A DNA stretch of 52,850 nucleotides from positions 1 through 52,850 of the IMG/VR virus record IMGVR_UViG_3300048930_000349. One strand, 5' to 3'. Each line of letters starts with the position of its first letter. Position 1 is the first letter of the stretch. This document shows, one piece after another, positions 45,557 to 52,850 of this stretch. The notes below the pieces were generated by a model that searched no databases, was not told the DNA's origin, and was given only the letters and a program-made list of their open reading frames with translations. The stretch comes from a virus. The translations under genes were made by a program, and so were the position numbers.

Positions 45557-45937
45557 TTACTTGATTTCAAAGAGGTAGGTGCCGCTGGTAATGCCGATGG
45601 TCACAGTTCTATCCAGCGTCGTGTAGCCAGCAATATCGGTGTTATAAACCCATGAGCCCGAACCGCCACGATTGACGCCATCAATGTAAACATTCAGGCT
45701 ACTGACAAGAGACAAGCAGTCGCCAATAAACCAAACTGCAAGATCCGTTCCCGTCCATGATGCGCTGGCCATCGTGAAGCTCGGAACTGGTTCCGCATCT
45801 ATGCTTCCTATGCTGACGCCCTGACCCGCAGGTGTGTCGTACCCGTACAATATGCCGCTGAAGTCCCCAACGGTCAGATTGCACGAATATCCACCCGAGA
45901 CGGCGGGCGCATTCATCAGTTTTTGCCAGATCAGCAT
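45557..45937 (-). CDS. Hypothetical fibre-region protein
   Basis: A 126-residue beta-rich protein (YSCNLTVGDFSGILYGYDTP, TDLAVWFIGDCLSLVSSLNV, TLDRTVTIGITSGTYLFEIK) with two cysteines. Composition suggests an antiparallel beta domain. It overlaps the upstream fibre gene by 1 base. No family recognised. Confidence 0.58.
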   Translation of the reverse strand: MLIWQKLMNAPAVSGGYSCNLTVGDFSGILYGYDTPAGQGVSIGSIDAEPVPSFTMASASWTGTDLAVWFIGDCLSLVSSLNVYIDGVNRGGSGSWVYNTDIAGYTTLDRTVTIGITSGTYLFEIK

Positions 45938-46752
45938 CAGGCAACGTCCCCGATGTGCTTGCCATAGATCGCGTCAGCGTCTCGCCACAGCGCCACCACA
46001 GTCCAGCCGGTGGTCGCCAGCGTCGGCGGCGAGCCGCCCACCCACGTCACGCCCAGCGTTGACCAGGTGATCGAGTAGGCTGAGCCGTCGTTGATCTTGA
46101 GCAAGAGCCCCTTGCCCGCTGTCCAACCGCCCGGTGCCGCCGCAGGCGTACGGTTCGCCCCAAGCGTGATTTTCTGCAAGCTGCCGTTCGACGGGTCGAT
46201 CACGAAGGCCGCGCCGTCCGTGATGGTGAACTCCTCCTCGTCAAGCGCACCGTCGAGGATCAGGTCGGTTATCGTCTTGCCCGAGAGCGTCTGCGTGCGC
46301 GAGAGCGTGACAACCTCAACGCCCTCAATCGTCATCACGCCAGCGGCAGAGCGTGCGAGGGTCGTGTCTGTGGCGTGCCCAAGTTCAATTGTTGAGAATT
46401 GCTGTGCCGCCGTCCACGACTGAACCCGGTCGAGAAGACCAACATCGGCCATCGAAATGGTCAAGAACACTTCAGCGGTTCCAGACAGGTTGATCTTGGA
46501 CGTTCCCGCCGTGCCGCCGATCTTGGACGCAATCACCGTGTCACGGCTCATCGTCGTGCCGGAAGTCGTGTAGGTCCCGGTGCCGATCTCGAAGTCGTTT
46601 CCGTCCGTGATGACATACGTCACCGTGTTCGTGTTGGCCACGCCAGCCTCGGCAAACGTCAGATAACCAGCCTTTGCCGTCCCGAGCGTAATTGTGCCGG
46701 TTCCGGTCGTGGCCGTGGTCATCCAGGCGCGGTTTGCATAGGCTTTGGCCAT
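45937..46752 (-). CDS. Tail fibre protein
   Basis: A 271-residue protein. N-terminal part (MAKAYANRAWMTTATTGTGT, then GYLTFAEAGVANTNTVTYVI) resembles phage fibre tail-attachment domains with TGTG repeats, followed by DRVQSWTAAQQFSTIELGHA and a C-terminal beta domain with SAYSITWSTLGVTWVGGSPP. Both features are common in fibre and tail proteins of short-tailed phages of Alphaproteobacteria. Function as receptor-binding or adaptor is inferred. Confidence 0.68.
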   Translation of the reverse strand: MAKAYANRAWMTTATTGTGTITLGTAKAGYLTFAEAGVANTNTVTYVITDGNDFEIGTGTYTTSGTTMSRDTVIASKIGGTAGTSKINLSGTAEVFLTISMADVGLLDRVQSWTAAQQFSTIELGHATDTTLARSAAGVMTIEGVEVVTLSRTQTLSGKTITDLILDGALDEEEFTITDGAAFVIDPSNGSLQKITLGANRTPAAAPGGWTAGKGLLLKINDGSAYSITWSTLGVTWVGGSPPTLATTGWTVVALWRDADAIYGKHIGDVA

Positions 46753-47121
46753 CTATCGGACTTCCCAAAATGGACGGGGATGCGTGATCTCGCCCGTCAC
46801 AGGGTTCTTTGACCCGCCAACGCAAAACGATACATGGCAGCGCCCGCAGGAGCAGTGCAGCTTGTACACGTCAGGAATGCCCTTGGCCTGTTCGCTGGCC
46901 TTGGAATACCACGCCTCTATTTCGATGTTCGCCACCTGATGGCAGCACTCGTTCGGGGCGTTGTTGACCACCTTGTCGTGGAACCGCTGAACGGTCGGAC
47001 ACAGCCTCAACGCCCGCTCCAGCGGAATGCGGGGGCAGGCGAGGATGTGTTCGCAGTCCAGGGGTTGCCACGCCAGCGTGCGCGGCTGGTTGCCCCATTC
47101 GATGGCGTCAGTGTACATCAT
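46753..47121 (-). CDS. Cys-rich hypothetical fibre-region protein
   Basis: A 122-residue protein with several cysteines: LACPRIPLERALRLCPTV, NECCHQ, LHCSCGRCHVSFCVGG. The last cluster looks like a compact zinc site. It lies in the fibre block between the fibre at 45937 and a structural protein at 47118. No family recognised. Confidence 0.58.
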   Translation of the reverse strand: MMYTDAIEWGNQPRTLAWQPLDCEHILACPRIPLERALRLCPTVQRFHDKVVNNAPNECCHQVANIEIEAWYSKASEQAKGIPDVYKLHCSCGRCHVSFCVGGSKNPVTGEITHPRPFWEVR

Positions 47122-47534
47122 GCAAAGGTCGCGAGGCTCGCGCCAAAGTCAACGGTAAACGTCTCGCCGTTGCCCACGGTGAACGATGAACCATAGTCGT
47201 AGGAGTTCATCAAGATGTCAGTGGTGGCCGTATCGTCATGGATGGACACATAGCGAGCGGAACCCCAGTCGCCAGCGGTCGCGGTCCAAACCACGTCAAC
47301 GGCCGTCATGGTGACAGTGCCGCCCGCGCGGGTGCCATCGTTCTGGATGTCCTCGCCCCCCGCCGTGTAGCCGGTGCCGGTGACCTGGGTGAGGTCGGCC
47401 AGCTCGTCATCCGTGGCCACAACGGGGGCATCCGAGTGGATGACGGCCCGGAACGTGTCGGTGGTGCCGAACACATCCACCTCCTCATTCACCAGGGCTT
47501 CGATGAAATGCTCGTACTTAACAAAGGTTGCCAT
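47118..47534 (-). CDS. Structural fibre-region protein
   Basis: A 138-residue beta-rich protein (VKYEHFIEALVNEEVDVFGT, DTFRAVIHSDAPVVATDDEL, GYTAGGEDIQNDGTRAGGTV, WGSARYVSIHDDTATTDILM). The pattern T.D.....V.....P...D.....V.E...GNGY..GG is shared with phage tail or fibre-associated proteins. Overlaps the Cys-rich gene by 4 bases. A virion role is likely. Confidence 0.66.
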   Translation of the reverse strand: MATFVKYEHFIEALVNEEVDVFGTTDTFRAVIHSDAPVVATDDELADLTQVTGTGYTAGGEDIQNDGTRAGGTVTMTAVDVVWTATAGDWGSARYVSIHDDTATTDILMNSYDYGSSFTVGNGETFTVDFGASLATFA

Positions 47535-47582
47535 CGTCGTGGGCTCCCGCTCAGGTTGGGGTTACAGGGTGAATGCTTAACA

Positions 47583-47984
47583 TCATTTAACGCTCGCATA
47601 AATGGTGGACCCGACCAGCGGCCGGGCCACGATGCGCTCGATGTCGCCCGCCGCATTGCGGACCACATCGAACTGGTAAGGCTGCTTCGGCTGGGGCGGA
47701 GCGGGAAGCGGCTGAGCTTTGGCCGCTTGCTCCACCTTCGCGGCCAGGCTGTCAAGGCGCGCGAGGATCTCGAGGGTCTTGGGATCCGGCTCCTCGGGGC
47801 CCTCATCGGCGGCCTCGTTTGCGATGATCTCGCGCACCAACGTCTCGATCTGGGCCAGGCGCTTGATGACGATCGGGTCGGTGAGCACTCGCTCCACGGT
47901 GCGGGGGACAATCTTCTCCACCACCCGCTCGATGACTTTCGGCTGGGGCAACTCATTGGTGAGGTATTCACGCTTAACCCGCAT
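47583..47984 (-). CDS. Hypothetical helical protein
   Basis: A 133-residue protein with a VIERVVEKIVPRTVERVLTD and IKRLAQIETLVREIIANEAA helix pair, a Pro/Asp-rich linker, then LEILARLDSLAAKVEQAAKA and a C-terminal QFDVVRNAAGDIERIVARPL strand pair. It overlaps the end of the giant gene by 11 bases. The layout suggests a trimeric coiled coil with a small beta end, possibly a tail component. Confidence 0.6.
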   Translation of the reverse strand: MRVKREYLTNELPQPKVIERVVEKIVPRTVERVLTDPIVIKRLAQIETLVREIIANEAADEGPEEPDPKTLEILARLDSLAAKVEQAAKAQPLPAPPQPKQPYQFDVVRNAAGDIERIVARPLVGSTIYASVK

Positions 47985-50900
47985 TGATACACTCCAGGAG
48001 TTGCCGCAATGACTGGATCCGCGTTAGCATGAAATCGACTGCATCTCCAGCGTTCACCGGGATGGCCTTGCCGGTCTCGTCCACCGCCATGACCGTGGCA
48101 TCCCGCCAGGGGCCGGGTTGCATCAGGGGATCGGAAGCCGTACCCTGTGACAACGTGCCATCTTGAGCCGCGGCCTGGTCTGCACCAGGTCTGTTATTAA
48201 AGGAGGGATCCGTGAAATTCGTAGATTGGGAGAGCCGCCCGGCGCTTTGGTCGGTGGGCAAGGCCTGGGCCATATTGGCGCCGGGAGAAGACTGGACCCC
48301 CGTTGACTCCATCGAGGTCGGGGAGTCGGGGAAAGTCCTGCCCAGCGCGGAGTCGCTGGCGGAGACCTTCTCGAGCACCTTCGGCGCGCTGCCGCCATTC
48401 CCCAGCACCACGGCGGACCAGGACGGCGGGAGCGAGTCCACGATCGGCGCGTAAAGGTCGATCATCGCCTGCTCGAGTTGGGCCCGCTCCGGGCCTTCCG
48501 GCATGGAGCGCGAGGCCGTGTAAAGCTCGGTGCCGCCGCCCTTCATCTTGGCATAGGCAAGCTGCGGCTCCCACACCTGAACCTCGCCGATCGTCCCGTC
48601 ATAGAAGCGCACCGCCACCTTGCGGTCGAAATAGCCGTGCGGGGTGACGATCCAGCCCTCATCAAGGACATCGAAGAATTCCGCCAAGCGTTGCACCAAG
48701 GCATCGGCCTGTTGCGGGGTCTGCACCTCGAAGCCGGAGCGCACCAGGTCACCGAGCTGCTTGGTCGAGCGGTAGCCCTTGCGGCCAATCTTCTCCTCGG
48801 TGGTGGCGCGCTTCTTGATGCCGGGGTTCTTGAAGGTGATGCCCAGATCCTGGGCGATCTCCTGACCGGCGGCGACCAGCTCGTCCTGGCGGCGCTGCAG
48901 GATGCCGCCCTCATAAAGCTCGTCGAGGCTGCGTTCGGGCTGGCTGTCCATGAACGCTTTGCCGATCTCCTTGGCCGTGGCCGGAGGATGATTCGGCGCC
49001 GAGAACGCAAAACCCTGCTGGTCGGCGTCATCGCTGAACAGGCCGAGGTCCATGGCCTTCTGGGGGCGCTTCGGGCGGAGCGGGGCGGCGGCGCGCATTT
49101 CCGCCAAGCGCTTGTCGCCTATGCGCTCGGCGCCGGGGATGACGGCCTGGGGTTTGTTGTCGGCGCCGGTTTCAAACAGCCCCGGTCCGGCCTGGACGGG
49201 GCGGCGGGAGAAGGCGATGTTGGGCTGGCCTTGGAGGGCCTCGTCAATCGCCTCACCGATCGCCTGGGCCGAGAGAAGGTCACCGGCCTCATCGAAGGAT
49301 CCGCGGCTCTGCGGATATATGCGGGAGAGTGCCTCCTTGGCCTTCTCGAGCGGCACCTCGGTGATCAATTCCTCGGTGAAATTTGCATCCTCCCCGAAGG
49401 AGTAGGCAATCCGCGCCTTGCCATCCGGCCAGGGCGTGAGATCCACGCCGATCTCGGATGATGTCGCTTGCCCCCCCACCTTGTTGGAGCGCTCATATTT
49501 TCCGGCCTTCTGGGGCGGCGCGGTGATCTTGTACACCGCGATTGAGTTGCCCGATCCGCCTGCAAAAGCCGGGCTATCGAAATCGTCCAGTTGCCCGGCA
49601 TGGCGAGCCACGCCCCCGAGGTTTCCGGCATTCTTGCCGCGCACCGAACGCGAGCCCTGGCGCTGGATCCGCGCCACATAATAGGTGCCGGACACATCGT
49701 CATTGACGCGGAACGCCGGAGCGCCAGGCTCTAGTCTTGCGGCAATGCCCGTTTCACTCTCGCGTCCAGCCGCGCCAGGGATACCCCCGTCCGCACCAGT
49801 TGCCGGACCCGATCGGCGGAGCTGGTCGAGAAAATCTCGGACAACGACCTGTCGGGAACCGCCGTCTTTAAGTCGCTTTGCGGCGGCGGCGAGGGCGTCG
49901 GCAACGGGGCCTTTGCGCCGCGCTTGGGCTTGGAGGGTTGCGAGGATTTCGGCATCTTGGGTGGCCCTTTTTGCATTGGTCTGGGTGGCGAGCTTGTTGC
50001 CTGCTCCGGTGAGGCGGGCCTCCTCGCGCACCAGGGTGGCGAAGGCGGCGCGGTCCTTGCGGATGGCGGTGGCGGCGGCGCTCAAGACCTGGGCGCGCTC
50101 CTTGAAAAGGATCTGCGTCACCTCGGCCGAGCCGAACATATCCTCCATGGTGGACTGCACGGCCGGGGCCTCGAGGGCATCCCGGATCATGCTCTCCGCC
50201 TCAATCGCATTGTCCGGCTGCTCTTTGGCGAGGAGCCCGAGCAGCTCGGCATGGGTCTTCGGATCCGGCGCCAGGCGGCCCACCTGGGCGGCATAGCCTG
50301 CCGGAACTTTCTTGTTGATAACCATCCCGAAGGCGTCATCCGAGAGGCTGGCGAGCCCCTGGGCATCGCGCACCAGGGCGGAAGTCGGAGGGAGATCGAC
50401 CCCCATGTCCGGCCGCGAGCGCAGGATTTTGGCGGCGTCGATCGCGTTGCCGGTGCCCTCTGCGATGTTCTTGGCGGCGGCGATCGCCCGGGCGTCCTCG
50501 GCCGTCACGCCGTCCGCTTCCCGGAGGACCACGGCGCGGATCTTCGGATCCTGGCCTTCCTTCTCGAGGCGCGAGGCGAGGCCATGGCGCTGGTGGCCAT
50601 CGGCAATGAAGAAGTTGCCCTCGAGATCCTCCCACACCAGGGTCACGCCGGACTTGATCGGGTCCCATGTCTTCACGCCCTTGAGGCGATCGGTGACTCC
50701 GGCCTCGTCGCCGCCGTCCTTGAACTGGAAGCGCTTGGCGTCAACCTTGAGATCGGAGGGGCTGAACTGGCGCTCGGTGCGGTCGATCGGCAGGGGCGCG
50801 GGCGGGGCCTGGCGCGGTGCCGGGGTGGTGACTTCAAACATAGATTCGCGAGCGGGGTTGGCCTCGAAGCCCGGGCCCTGGAGCATGGTGGGGGTCTCGA

Positions 50901-52494
50901 GCTGCACCTTGCCATCGGGGAGCACCACGGCGCGGCGGCCGTCATCCCTGCCCCTGTCCCACACCTGGTTCCCGTCCGCGTTGACGCCGATCTGCTTGGC
51001 ATCCGGGCCCAGGGGTTTTGGGGGGGCAAGTTCAGCGGCAGGCGTTGCCTCGGTGACCAGCTCGGCGGTGGGCGGCGCATCGGGGGCGGTGCCGCCGGTG
51101 AGGTCGGCCCATTCCTGGTCAACCTCGGCGGCGCGCTGGCTGGCGATCGCCTCCTTGACGCCGCGGCCATCGTCGCCGCTGATGCCAGGGCGGAATTCAC
51201 CGGAGGAGAACAGGCCGCCGGGATTGAGAATCCCCAAGTGCTTGGTGGGGTCCGCGTCGATCGCCTGGATCTCGGGGCTGTCGGCGCCGAAGGTCTTGAT
51301 TGCCTTCTCGAGGGCGTCGGCATGGCGCTCGCCGGTGAAAATCTTGCCGCCTGCCATGAGGGCCGGGGTCTTCTCGCCGCGATACTTGGCCGGGTCTACC
51401 GAGAGATCCGCGGCCTCCTGCTGCACGATGAAATCACCGATCGGGTTGCCGGGGAGATCGAGAGGAACATCCTCATTGGTCAGCCCGCCCGGGGTCTCGG
51501 GCTCGGCCTGGGGAATATCCCCCGCGCGCCCGGCGTTGAGGTAGTCATCGAGTTGCGCCGCCTGCTCGGGGGTGAGATTGCGCGTGCCCACCACCTCGCC
51601 AAAGAGATCCTCCTGGGCCTGGGCGAGATCCTGGGCGCTGTACTCCGCTTGCAGCTCTGCCGCGGTGGGGGGCGCCATGGTCTGGGGCGGCGGGGTTTCA
51701 GCTTGCGGCTGGCGCGGGGCCATCGGGCCGGGGGCGGGAGGAGCGGACGCGGCGCGGGCGGCTTCCCGAGTGTAGAAGTCGGCGGCGGCGCGGCCGTCGA
51801 GGTAACCGAAGGGGATGCCAAAGGCACCACCGGCCAAGGCATCGACACCGAGCGAGAGCCAGTCCACCTCATCGCGCATATCGGCGCCGAATTCCTCCGC
51901 CTGGACGGCGCCGTTCAGCGCCACGTTCATGGCGGCATTGGAGACGCCGTGATCGAGGAGCCGTGAGAGCATCGGATAGGCCATGCGCCAGCCGGTCGTG
52001 CCGATCTTGACCACCGGCCCGACGAGGGAGAGAGGATCCGTCACGGCACCGGCAACAGCACCACCCACCGCGGCGGCATAGTCGCCAGCCGTTTCGGCGG
52101 GTTTCATGCCCTCGAATTGCGCTTGGCGCTCGCGGCGCATGTCGCGGAGGAAATCCGCTGTCTGCTTCCCGGCCTCAGGGCCGACACCGACACCACCGAC
52201 ATAGCCCATGTCGGCGTCCTGGATCTCGCCCAGGTCATTGAGGCCCGGCGTGCCGTATTGCTGGGCGTTGCGGAAATGCTGGACGAACCGCTCTTTCCAA
52301 TCGACATCGGCGGGAGCGGATCGCTCCGCGAAATCCGTATCGGCGCGGAAGGCCTCATAGGGATTCTGGTCCGGCTTCACCTGGAGGCCCATGTCCGGCT
52401 TGTAAGGCACCGGCTCGCGCGCCGTGATGGCGCGGGTCTGGGCCTCGCCTTCAGGGCTCCAGCTATCAGTCGGTGTGCCGGGCATCGTGACCAT
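47974..52494 (-). CDS. Giant polyvalent virion protein with ParB-like and RelA/SpoT-like domains
   Basis: A 1506-residue protein. The N-terminal 250 residues are helical with an Ala/Gly-rich membrane-interacting stretch (AAVGGAVAGAVTDPLSLVGP). A ParB-like domain is around 590-710, with ADGHQRHGL (631-639). A C-terminal segment about 1225-1330 resembles RelA/SpoT synthetases: basic KKRATTEEKIGRKGYRS, Asp1249 in LGDLVRSGFEV, GYFDRKVAVRF, and Glu1304 in GEVQVWEPQLAYAK, then KGGGTELY. The gene lies with the lysozyme-domain virion protein and the second polyvalent giant, so the product probably enters the host with DNA. Domain matches are by pattern. Confidence 0.8.
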   Translation of the reverse strand: MVTMPGTPTDSWSPEGEAQTRAITAREPVPYKPDMGLQVKPDQNPYEAFRADTDFAERSAPADVDWKERFVQHFRNAQQYGTPGLNDLGEIQDADMGYVGGVGVGPEAGKQTADFLRDMRRERQAQFEGMKPAETAGDYAAAVGGAVAGAVTDPLSLVGPVVKIGTTGWRMAYPMLSRLLDHGVSNAAMNVALNGAVQAEEFGADMRDEVDWLSLGVDALAGGAFGIPFGYLDGRAAADFYTREAARAASAPPAPGPMAPRQPQAETPPPQTMAPPTAAELQAEYSAQDLAQAQEDLFGEVVGTRNLTPEQAAQLDDYLNAGRAGDIPQAEPETPGGLTNEDVPLDLPGNPIGDFIVQQEAADLSVDPAKYRGEKTPALMAGGKIFTGERHADALEKAIKTFGADSPEIQAIDADPTKHLGILNPGGLFSSGEFRPGISGDDGRGVKEAIASQRAAEVDQEWADLTGGTAPDAPPTAELVTEATPAAELAPPKPLGPDAKQIGVNADGNQVWDRGRDDGRRAVVLPDGKVQLETPTMLQGPGFEANPARESMFEVTTPAPRQAPPAPLPIDRTERQFSPSDLKVDAKRFQFKDGGDEAGVTDRLKGVKTWDPIKSGVTLVWEDLEGNFFIADGHQRHGLASRLEKEGQDPKIRAVVLREADGVTAEDARAIAAAKNIAEGTGNAIDAAKILRSRPDMGVDLPPTSALVRDAQGLASLSDDAFGMVINKKVPAGYAAQVGRLAPDPKTHAELLGLLAKEQPDNAIEAESMIRDALEAPAVQSTMEDMFGSAEVTQILFKERAQVLSAAATAIRKDRAAFATLVREEARLTGAGNKLATQTNAKRATQDAEILATLQAQARRKGPVADALAAAAKRLKDGGSRQVVVRDFLDQLRRSGPATGADGGIPGAAGRESETGIAARLEPGAPAFRVNDDVSGTYYVARIQRQGSRSVRGKNAGNLGGVARHAGQLDDFDSPAFAGGSGNSIAVYKITAPPQKAGKYERSNKVGGQATSSEIGVDLTPWPDGKARIAYSFGEDANFTEELITEVPLEKAKEALSRIYPQSRGSFDEAGDLLSAQAIGEAIDEALQGQPNIAFSRRPVQAGPGLFETGADNKPQAVIPGAERIGDKRLAEMRAAAPLRPKRPQKAMDLGLFSDDADQQGFAFSAPNHPPATAKEIGKAFMDSQPERSLDELYEGGILQRRQDELVAAGQEIAQDLGITFKNPGIKKRATTEEKIGRKGYRSTKQLGDLVRSGFEVQTPQQADALVQRLAEFFDVLDEGWIVTPHGYFDRKVAVRFYDGTIGEVQVWEPQLAYAKMKGGGTELYTASRSMPEGPERAQLEQAMIDLYAPIVDSLPPSWSAVVLGNGGSAPKVLEKVSASDSALGRTFPDSPTSMESTGVQSSPGANMAQALPTDQSAGRLSQSTNFTDPSFNNRPGADQAAAQDGTLSQGTASDPLMQPGPWRDATVMAVDETGKAIPVNAGDAVDFMLTRIQSLRQLLECINAG

Positions 52495-52497
52495 GAG

Positions 52498-52850
52498 CTA
52501 CTCCTGCGGGGCCTTGGGCATCCACTTACCGGCGGAACCGGGTCCATAGATGGCATCGAACTGAGCGGTGGAATTCGGGTTGTTGATCAGAAAGTCAACG
52601 GCGCGGCGCGAGGGAGCGGGCCATCCGCCCTCCGGCTCTTGGGGCTTGGGCTGTACGGTGCGCGGGCCCGGCCGTCCGGTCTGCGCAGGCGGGGCGCCAG
52701 CAGCGGCGGGCGGGGTGGGGGCTGGGGTGGTGGCCTGGGCGGGGACTTGCCCGTCCATGGCCTTCTCTGCCACGCTGGCCTCGGTTGCGTCCTCGAGGCC
52801 TTGCGTCTCGCTCACGGTGGGCTGCTCGCCCTTCTGGATCTTGCGGTAGA
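52498..52850 (-). CDS. Lysozyme-domain internal virion protein, C-terminal part (gene continues at 1-2159)
   Basis: This is the end of the 794-residue protein that starts at 2159. The open frame enters at the right edge and stops with TAG at 52498-52500, four bases before the start of the 1506-aa gene. Bases 52724-52850 duplicate 1-127 and are the same codons. The residues here are a Pro/Ala-rich linker (TTPAPTPPAAAGAPPAQTG) and a small terminal domain (RRAVDFLINNPNSTAQFDAI). Confidence 0.88.
   Translation of the reverse strand, partial: YRKIQKGEQPTVSETQGLEDATEASVAEKAMDGQVPAQATTPAPTPPAAAGAPPAQTGRPGPRTVQPKPQEPEGGWPAPSRRAVDFLINNPNSTAQFDAIYGPGSAGKWMPKAPQE
52724..52850. repeat. Terminal direct repeat, right copy
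   Basis: Identical to bases 1-127. Removing one copy gives the 52,723-bp unit and restores the lysozyme-domain gene as one open frame of 795 codons, which supports the circular join. Confidence 0.95.

Noticed and set aside
35367-47534. Diversity-generating retroelement in the fibre block, as in BPP-1
   Set aside because: No reverse transcriptase motif (YxDD) and no adenine-mutated variable/template repeat pair is visible.
1-52850. tRNA or rRNA genes
   Set aside because: No cloverleaf with CCA-proximal TTCRA arm or rRNA-like stretch was noticed by eye; a covariance search would be needed to exclude a divergent tRNA.

Overview
The window is essentially one complete phage genome of about 52.7 kb. 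The first 127 bases recur exactly as the last 127 (1-127 = 52724-52850), so this is a circular or circularly permuted molecule whose assembly was cut inside a gene. It encodes no ribosomal, tRNA or recognisable host gene. The head-tail genes are those of a short-tailed (podovirus) particle: head-to-tail connector portal, T7-like capsid, tail tubular proteins A and B, and giant internal virion proteins. It has no phage RNA polymerase, DNA polymerase or integrase that I can see. High GC, GC-ending codons and a GapR-like (DUF2312-type) protein, a family typical of Alphaproteobacteria, point to an alphaproteobacterial host; this is inference.

Layout. (a) The minus strand from 17.34 kb leftward to 1, continuing across the join from 52.72 kb down to 33.05 kb, is one long leftward block: an XRE-type regulator, a string of small unknown genes, a terminator at 14.83-14.86 kb, then a small hypothetical, terminase small subunit, a Tad2-like anti-Thoeris gene, terminase large subunit, portal, scaffold, decoration and capsid proteins, tail tubular A/B, internal virion proteins (one with a lysozyme domain that spans the join, a 1506-aa polyvalent protein, a 1274-aa polyvalent protein with HETAH), tail-fibre genes and finally the lysis cassette (amidase, holin-like, overlapping Rz/Rz1-like spanins). 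(b) 17.5-20.9 kb, plus strand: small early genes of unknown function driven by three near-identical promoter/operator cassettes. (c) 20.8-27.6 kb, minus strand: replication initiator and a possible loader, a cytosine-C5 methyltransferase carrying an in-frame HNH endonuclease, an adenine-type methyltransferase, a RuvC-like resolvase and a GapR/RMF-like protein. (d) 27.8-32.9 kb, plus strand: PD-(D/E)XK exonuclease, RecT annealase, an HNH-like nuclease and an SMC/RecF-like ATPase, ended by a terminator at 33.02-33.06 kb.

Regulation. A 15-bp palindrome (CAACATTTTCTGTTG) overlaps the -35 box of three plus-strand promoters and partial versions lie at the regulator's own leader and upstream of the capsid promoter, suggesting one repressor circuit. 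A second pair of 16-bp direct repeats sits in the 27.64-27.77 kb divergent region. Recombination (exonuclease plus RecT) and the two methyltransferases probably serve genome replication and protection from host restriction, and Tad2 probably blunts Thoeris signalling.

The most notable items are a RelA/SpoT-synthetase-like domain inside the 1506-aa virion polyvalent protein, a metalloprotease-like motif in the 1274-aa one, Tad2 between the terminase genes, an HNH-interrupted methyltransferase, and Tat and Sec signals on fibre-region proteins. There is no stretch over 300 bases without a gene; the longest gaps are 8150-8384 (capsid promoter) and 17345-17536 (divergent control region).
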